Assembly: GCF_033239625.1 (NCBI RefSeq)
Contig: NZ_BTCK01000009.1
Coordinates: forward strand, 83,546 to 147,545
Direction of reading: 5' to 3'
From: Paenibacillus_T sp033239625
Lineage (GTDB): Bacteria; Bacillota; Bacilli; Paenibacillales; Paenibacillaceae
DNA: 64,000 nucleotides
Shown: one piece after another, positions 59,517 through 64,000 of the stretch
How the letters are laid out: the number at the start of each line of letters is the position of its first letter
Position numbering within the stretch: position 1 is the first letter of the stretch
The notes under the pieces: generated by a model
Told to the model about the DNA's origin: nothing
Databases searched by the model: none
The model's input: the letters and a program-made list of their open reading frames with translations, nothing else
Translations under genes and position numbers: made by a program

Positions 59517-60449
59517 TTAGCTTTCTTCATAGCCGCGAACGGCCTCCCAGAGCTGCGCTGAGACAACGTTCGCGGCGGTCCGCTTCCTGTACGACGCCGA
59601 AGCGAAAGCGTCGGGCTCCGGCTCGTATTCCTCCATCACGAGCTCATGCAGCCGAGCGACGGCGCGATCGTCCGCCACGGCCCCCTCGAGTTCCGTTTCC
59701 GCGCGCGACAGCCGTTTCGGAACCGTTCGTCCGCCCCCTGCCGCCAGGCGAAGCCCGCGCAACCGGCCTTCCTCCCCGATTCTGCCGATAAGCGCGACTG
59801 TCACGACGGACGGCGTGAACGCTTCTCGCCGTCCGATTTTCTCGTAGCAAGCGAATCTCCGGTAAGTCGGCTGCGCCGGCAAACCGCAAAGCGCGGGCTT
59901 CGCGTCCGTTCGCAAGGGAAGCCGAATGCGAAGCAGCAGCGCCGATTCGTCCGTCGTTCCGGATTCCGCCTTCGTCAGCCAGTCTGCAAGCGTACCGCTT
60001 TGCCTCGCCTCGCCTTTGTCCCAATCCAGCTCCGCCTCGTACGCAAGCAGCGCGGGCAGCGCGTCTCCCACGACGGACATCACATTCCCGCCGATCGTCG
60101 CGGCATTGCGGACGGAGGGCGCAGCAATGCTGCGCGCCGCCTGTGCGAGAAGCGGAAAGTTCGCAGCAAGCTCCGGACTATGCCGACAGGCAGTAAGCGT
60201 CATGAGCGAGCCGATCGCCAAACAATCGCCGGACAGTTCGAAGCCGGATAAGGACGCAACGCCGCTCAAATCGATCAGATGCGCCGGCATCCGCTTTAAT
60301 CCTGCCTCCCATTGCGTGCGAAGCAGCGTTCCGCCGGAGACGTAATCGGCTTCCCGTCCGAACCTTTTTTTCAATCGGACAGCCTCTTGCGCAACCGTTG
60401 GACGCCATACGGCCGGATATGCCGCCGCTCGTTCGCCGTTCATGCTCAT
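59517..60449 (-). CDS. pucC: Xanthine dehydrogenase, FAD-binding subunit
   Basis: 310 residues, passes electrons to NAD+. FAD motifs: YVSGGTLLRTQWEAGLKRMP (first loop), IGSLMTLTACRHS, and SVRNAATIGGNVMSVVGDALP (second loop), then a CO-dehydrogenase-flavoprotein C-terminal domain (GLRLAAGGGRTVPKRL). AAGGAG lies 9 bases before the ATG. First gene of the long purine operon; a palindrome 48 bp upstream may be its operator. Confidence 0.92.
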   Translation of the reverse strand: MSMNGERAAAYPAVWRPTVAQEAVRLKKRFGREADYVSGGTLLRTQWEAGLKRMPAHLIDLSGVASLSGFELSGDCLAIGSLMTLTACRHSPELAANFPLLAQAARSIAAPSVRNAATIGGNVMSVVGDALPALLAYEAELDWDKGEARQSGTLADWLTKAESGTTDESALLLRIRLPLRTDAKPALCGLPAQPTYRRFACYEKIGRREAFTPSVVTVALIGRIGEEGRLRGLRLAAGGGRTVPKRLSRAETELEGAVADDRAVARLHELVMEEYEPEPDAFASASYRKRTAANVVSAQLWEAVRGYEES

Positions 60450-60496
60450 TGCCAGCAGCTCCTTTCGACATCAACCTGGATCTAGAAGAGGAACGA

Positions 60497-60511
60497 TATA
60501 GTTCAACTATA
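60497..60511. promoter_or_regulatory. Perfect palindrome upstream of the purine operon
   Basis: TATAGTT-C-AACTATA is a perfect 15-bp inverted repeat, 48-62 bp upstream of the pucC start, in the only AT-rich gap of this region. It is well placed for a repressor or activator of the operon. No matching regulator gene is seen in the window. Confidence 0.5.
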
Positions 60512-60580
60512 CGAAGGTGTTATTTATAAGTAAACTAACCTTACACATAATTGGATGCCATGCTAATAAATACGAAAAAA

Positions 60581-60601
60581 CGTTGTGCCGTATGCACAAC
60601 G
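60581..60601 (-). terminator. Terminator after the mocA-like gene
   Basis: CGTTGTGC and GCACAACG form an 8-bp stem around CGTAT; on the minus strand TTTTTTCG follows. It lies 33 bp past the stop at 60634 and separates the three-gene 63.8-60.6 kb transcript from the XDH operon. Confidence 0.75.
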
Positions 60602-60633
60602 CTTGGAGTTTAATGTTACATTAGTTTACATAT

Positions 60634-61269
60634 CTATTGGCTTGTATTCGATTTCTTCGATTTCGACATGATTTCCTTCGCAAGCTGCAGATCCCCCGGC
60701 GTATCGATATCGAACACGAGCGTCGACTCCAGTATCGGCATGATTCTCCCCTCCATCCCCGGCTCCGCCAGCAGCCGCTTCGCCCCTTGGTCTCCCTGCA
60801 GTCCGGCGACGCTCGCGTATAGACTTCGCGCTAACAGAACGGGCGGCAAAGACGCATCTCCCAATCCGGAGATGACGTAATCCAGCCCCGGACTGCTTCT
60901 CCAAACATTCGCAAGTCCATTCAGCAGCGCCGGCGTCACGAACGGCTGGTCGGCCAGCGCGACGATCGCAGCCTCATGCCCGGCAGCGGCGGCGCATGCA
61001 ATGCCGGAGCGCAGCGAATGCGCCATTCCGAGCCCGGCTTCCTCGCAGAAGACGATTCGAAGCTTCGGATCGCAATCCGCGGCTTCCGGCAGCCATCCCA
61101 GCGGATCGCCGGGCCTGACGATCGCGATCGCCGCGTCGATGCTGGAAGCGAGCAGCGCATTGAGCCCCCTGCCGCCGAGGCTGATACCCGGCAACAACTC
61201 CGCGGCCGGTTTGGAGCCGCCCATGCGCTTGCCTGCTCCGGCGGCCAAATATATGCCCGCGATCGTCAT
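60634..61269 (-). CDS. pucB: MobA-like nucleotidyltransferase for the molybdenum cofactor of XDH
   Basis: 211 residues. The NTP-binding start AGIYLAAGAGKRMGGSK (about 3-19) and the central AAIVALADQPFVTPALLNGL are diagnostic of MocA/PucB proteins, which attach CMP to molybdopterin to form the cofactor used by xanthine dehydrogenase. DTPGDLQLAKEI at the end is also conserved. Its ATG overlaps the stop of the xdhC-like gene. Confidence 0.9.
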   Translation of the reverse strand: MTIAGIYLAAGAGKRMGGSKPAAELLPGISLGGRGLNALLASSIDAAIAIVRPGDPLGWLPEAADCDPKLRIVFCEEAGLGMAHSLRSGIACAAAAGHEAAIVALADQPFVTPALLNGLANVWRSSPGLDYVISGLGDASLPPVLLARSLYASVAGLQGDQGAKRLLAEPGMEGRIMPILESTLVFDIDTPGDLQLAKEIMSKSKKSNTSQ

Positions 61270-62336
61270 GTCTTTCTCCTTGCCGGATCGGCGGCGCGCA
61301 GCCGTTTGCGCCAGCTGATCAGCTCCGCGGCGATGCTGACGGCAATCTCTTCCGCGCCCTCCGCGCCGATAGCGAGGCCGATCGGTGCGCTGACGAATGG
61401 CTCCGGCGCCATGCCGCCCAGCACAAGTCCGATCCGCCTTGCGGAGCCGACGATGCCGACATAAGCCGGCTTAAGCGGCATGACGAGCGATGCCATCTCA
61501 CGATCCCGGCGCAGATGATGGCTCCCGATCATAATGTAATCGCGCGCACCGATTCGCAGATCGGACACGATCCGCTCCGGCTCGCCGACAAGCGTCGCCG
61601 CATGAGGGAACCGGCCCGGATTGCAAAGCGCCGGTCGCCAATCGGCGACAGCCGTTCGGAATCCGACGCTGCGTGCCAGTTCGTCGACCGCCGCAGCCTC
61701 GTCGCCAGCGCCGAAGATAACGAGCCGTTCGCGCGGCGCGAATTCGCTCGCGAACGACAGAACGCCTTCCGACTCGCGCTCCGCCTTATGGCTGCGGCTT
61801 GTCGGCATAGGGAACGGACTTCCGCTCGTCGTCAAGCCTGCTTCGTTATGCCGGGACACGGAGCCGGCAATCGACAACGCCTCATCCGCAACGCCGTCAA
61901 GCCGCTCCTCCGCCGGTTCAAGCCAGTAGCGAAGACGCCCTTCGTCTTCACGGCGGACAAGCCGGACACGTTCCCCGCGGCGCACCTGACTGCCGATTTC
62001 CCGAAGGAAGCCGCGCAGCTTCTCCGTCAGCGGCTCCAGCAGGATGCGGATCTCGCCGCCGCACCCGATTTCCTCGCCCCAGATGAAGTCCTCCTCGGGC
62101 CGCATGTTATAGTCGACCACCTCGTGAACCCCTGCGCCGAGAACGGCCGAGACCCGGGCATGCAGATCCGCCTCCAGGCAGCCTGGACTGATGCTTCCGA
62201 TCCGCCTTCCGTCTTCCGTCAGGAGCATGGCCGCCCCTTCTTTGCGATAGGCATGCCCCTTCACCCGAATGACGGTCGCGAGCACTGCTTCGGCGGAATG
62301 GTTGTCGACAAAGGCCAAGATTCGTTCCGACTCCAT
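61266..62336 (-). CDS. pucA: XdhC-family molybdenum cofactor insertion protein
   Basis: 356 residues from the ATG at 62336 (GGGGAG 7 bases upstream; the longer frame is a shadow). The N-terminal XdhC domain has ATVIRVKGHAYRKEGAAMLL, ISPGCLEADL with the conserved Cys, and DEDFIWGEEIGCGGEIRILL-type signature (EDFIWGEEIGCGGEI). The C-terminal Rossmann-like domain starts LVIFGAGDEAAAVDELARSV and ends ELISWRK. It binds sulfurated molybdenum cofactor and inserts it into XDH. It is coupled to pucB. Confidence 0.92.
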   Translation of the reverse strand: MESERILAFVDNHSAEAVLATVIRVKGHAYRKEGAAMLLTEDGRRIGSISPGCLEADLHARVSAVLGAGVHEVVDYNMRPEEDFIWGEEIGCGGEIRILLEPLTEKLRGFLREIGSQVRRGERVRLVRREDEGRLRYWLEPAEERLDGVADEALSIAGSVSRHNEAGLTTSGSPFPMPTSRSHKAERESEGVLSFASEFAPRERLVIFGAGDEAAAVDELARSVGFRTAVADWRPALCNPGRFPHAATLVGEPERIVSDLRIGARDYIMIGSHHLRRDREMASLVMPLKPAYVGIVGSARRIGLVLGGMAPEPFVSAPIGLAIGAEGAEEIAVSIAAELISWRKRLRAADPARRKT

Positions 62337-62444
62337 GCGCTTCTCCCCTTTGCTCGTTATCGCCAGCCTTCCGCGAAAAGCCGATTTAGATAGCCTTCGA
62401 CAGGAAGGGCGGCGTTCAGGTATGACTCGCGTCGACAATCGCTT

Positions 62445-63767
62445 CTACAGCCTTGCCAGCAGACGTCGCAGCGCGGCGTCCGACGCCGGCAGCACGCGAG
62501 ATTTGTCGATCGTCCGGACGACTTTGCCCTCCATGACGATTCGGCCGTCGATCATGACCGTGTCGACGTCGCCGCGCGTCGCAGCGTAGACGATCCTTGA
62601 CGCCCAGTCGGCATCGAACGACGGATAGACGTGAAAATCCTCTAAATCGAGCAGTTGCAGATCGGCCAGCTTGCCGACTTCAATGCTGCCGATTTCATTC
62701 TCCATGCCAAGCACTTCGGCGCCGCCCATAGTCGCCATCCGGAGTACGGAAGCGGCGCTCATCGCCGTCGGTCCATGCTTGACCTTCTGGATGAACGCTG
62801 ACAAACGCATTTCTTGAAACATATCTAAATTGTTGTTGCACGGCGCGCCGTCCGCCCCTAGCCCTACCTTCACCCCAGCCTCCAACAGCGCGGGAATTTC
62901 GGCAACGCCGGATGAGAGTTTCAAGTTCGAGCCCGGACAGTGGGTCACCTTGACGCCCCGCTCGCGGATGATCTGTTTCTCCTCGTCGTCGAGCCAAATG
63001 CTATGCGCCAATATTAAATTCGGCCGCGCCAGGCCGATATGATCGAGATAGACGACGTTGCGCATGCCGCGTTCCGCCTCGACGAGCGCGATCTCGCCTT
63101 GATTCTCCGAGGCGTGGGTATGAATACGCACATCGTAATGCGCCGCCAAATCGCGGACCCGGATCAGCAGTTCCTCCGTGCAAGAAACGACGAAGCGCGG
63201 ACAGAACACGTAGCGGATGCGGCCGCCGGCCGCGCCGTCCCACGCTTTCAGCAGTTCGATACTCCGCCTTATCGAGTCCTCCGTCGTCTCCCGCAGCCCT
63301 TCGGGAACCTCGTCGCCGTGATCCATCATGACTTTGCCCGAGAAAGCGCGCATGCCGCTCTCCTCGATCGCGCGGAAGGCGGCCTCCGTATGATTCACCG
63401 TCTCCATGTCGAGGATCGTCGTCGTGCCGCTCCGAATCAACTCCCCTAGCCCGAGCAGCGCCGAATAATAGACCGATTCCGCGTCATGCGCCGCTTCCAT
63501 CGGCCAAATGCGCTGCCGGAGCCAGTCGATCAGCTCCAGATCGTCGGCTCTGCCGCGAAACAGCGTCTGGCATAAATGGACGTGGGTTTGAACGAAGCCG
63601 GGCAGCAATGTTTTGCCCCCGGCTTCAATGATAAGATCGGCGCTTTCCGCTAAATCAGCGCCGATTCGGATGATTCGGTTGTTTTCGATCCACACGTCGC
63701 CGCGAAGCACTTCGCCCCGCGCGTTCATGGTGACGATGACGGCATCGCGAATTAATGTCGTTCCCAT
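62445..63767 (-). CDS. Amidohydrolase-family deaminase (second TRZ/ATZ member)
   Basis: 440 residues. Motifs: PGFVQTHVHLCQTLFRG, THASENQGEIALVE, LAHSIWLDDEEKQIIRERG, HCPGSNLKLSSG and GLGADGAPCNNNLDMFQEM, the full metal and substrate set of TRZ/ATZ-type deaminases. MFQEMRLSAFIQKV resembles 5'-deoxyadenosine/guanine-type deaminases. Because it leads the transcript with XdhC and PucB, an amino-purine substrate is likely. GGAGGCGACGAAT precedes the ATG. About 30% of the protein differs clearly from the other deaminase at 48.8 kb, so the two are not simple duplicates. Confidence 0.82.
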   Translation of the reverse strand: MGTTLIRDAVIVTMNARGEVLRGDVWIENNRIIRIGADLAESADLIIEAGGKTLLPGFVQTHVHLCQTLFRGRADDLELIDWLRQRIWPMEAAHDAESVYYSALLGLGELIRSGTTTILDMETVNHTEAAFRAIEESGMRAFSGKVMMDHGDEVPEGLRETTEDSIRRSIELLKAWDGAAGGRIRYVFCPRFVVSCTEELLIRVRDLAAHYDVRIHTHASENQGEIALVEAERGMRNVVYLDHIGLARPNLILAHSIWLDDEEKQIIRERGVKVTHCPGSNLKLSSGVAEIPALLEAGVKVGLGADGAPCNNNLDMFQEMRLSAFIQKVKHGPTAMSAASVLRMATMGGAEVLGMENEIGSIEVGKLADLQLLDLEDFHVYPSFDADWASRIVYAATRGDVDTVMIDGRIVMEGKVVRTIDKSRVLPASDAALRRLLARL

Positions 63768-63860
63768 ATTCGTCGCCTCCCTTCCGCTGACGTTCTATAT
63801 CCTTTGCATAACTGCCACCCGGAATCAGCTGCTGCGGCGAAGGCGACTGCCGGCATTGCC

Positions 63861-64000
63861 TCACTTAAACGCATGCATCCGCGAGCGCCTGTAATCGATC
63901 TTCGTCCGAATCGTCGCCTCGTTGAACAGGCGAAGCGAAGAAGCCTGCGCCGCTTCGGCCGCCTGTTCTTCCTCGACCCTTGTCCTGTATCTTATACAAA
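63861..64000 (-). CDS. Partial gene, C-terminal 45 residues, cut by the window edge
   Basis: A minus frame open to the window edge ends in TGA at 63861-63863. It reads RYRTRVEEEQAAEAAQASSL, then RLFNEATIRTKIDYRRSRMH and AFK. The charged, helical end looks like the tail of a soluble protein or the cytoplasmic end of a transporter. I cannot name it. It lies about 95 bp before the deaminase gene on the same strand. Confidence 0.5.
   Translation of the reverse strand, partial: CIRYRTRVEEEQAAEAAQASSLRLFNEATIRTKIDYRRSRMHAFK

Noticed and set aside
49567..59791. Many plus-strand frames of 100-350 codons opposite the purine genes
   Set aside because: Arg/Ala/His-rich products typical of antisense frames in GC-rich DNA; every one lies over a gene with full catalytic motifs.

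Overview
The window looks like chromosomal DNA of a spore-forming Bacillota, most like Paenibacillus, Cohnella or a relative. Evidence: strong AGGAGG-type ribosome binding sites with frequent TTG and GTG starts, secreted GH5 glucanases with CBM_X2/CBM46-type modules and a FIMAH tail, CcpA (cre)-like sites, a textbook XylR operator, a WapA-like RHS wall protein, and lipoprotein-anchored ABC solute receptors. No RNA gene or CRISPR array was seen. Almost every gene lies on the minus strand. Base composition is uneven: about 0-22 kb is AT-rich, 23-35 kb clearly richer in GC, 36-46 kb intermediate, and about 46.5-64 kb strongly GC-rich.

Layout. 0-3.1 kb: transposon-end-like repeats, then three unassigned genes, one resembling effectors of ABC-three-component (ABC-3C) conflict systems. 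3.46-4.54 kb: a decayed IS1182-type element with perfect 9-bp target duplications, inserted in the loop of a palindrome. 4.7-13.6 kb: a secreted RHS-repeat polymorphic toxin (signal peptide, RHS barrel, HINT domain, Ntox28-like tip) with a CdiI-like immunity gene 13 bp downstream and a secreted DNRLRE/carbohydrate-binding companion upstream. 14-22 kb: a pyruvyl transferase/double-Nudix cluster, GH5 glucanase 1, a carboxymuconolactone decarboxylase remnant, and a solute-binding lipoprotein preceded by a 22-codon leader ORF.

22.8-35.3 kb: one long operon for reductive pyrimidine breakdown. An ABC importer is followed by the enzymes that take uracil/thymine via PreA-PreT, dihydropyrimidinase and the N-carbamoyl-beta-alanine hydrolase to beta-alanine or its methyl form, then by transamination and CoA-acylating semialdehyde dehydrogenase to acyl-CoA. 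A broken MarR regulator lies just upstream. 36-39.9 kb: a VWA-PP2C-kinase triad of the TerY-P type. 40-46.5 kb: a metzincin-like protein with a very basic tail, a divergent small beta-rich protein, GH5 glucanase 2, decayed oxidoreductase and VOC genes, and an FGGY kinase under a XylR operator.

46.5-64 kb: a nearly complete purine catabolism region: xanthine dehydrogenase (three subunits) with its MocA- and XdhC-type maturation factors, guanine deaminase, urate oxidase, OHCU decarboxylase, HIU hydrolase, allantoinase, allantoate amidohydrolase and ureidoglycine-glyoxylate transaminase. Two amidohydrolase-family deaminases, an unexpected Rieske oxygenase and an NMT1/THI5-like receptor accompany them.

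The least explained signal is a scattered family of intergenic elements with the core GACAAGAAC (9 exact copies and 3 one-base variants, all intergenic). They usually follow intrinsic terminators, and some end in TGTC-N4-GACA, like Tn7-type transposon ends. A sister family with core GACACAAAT abuts one of them at 14.09 kb.
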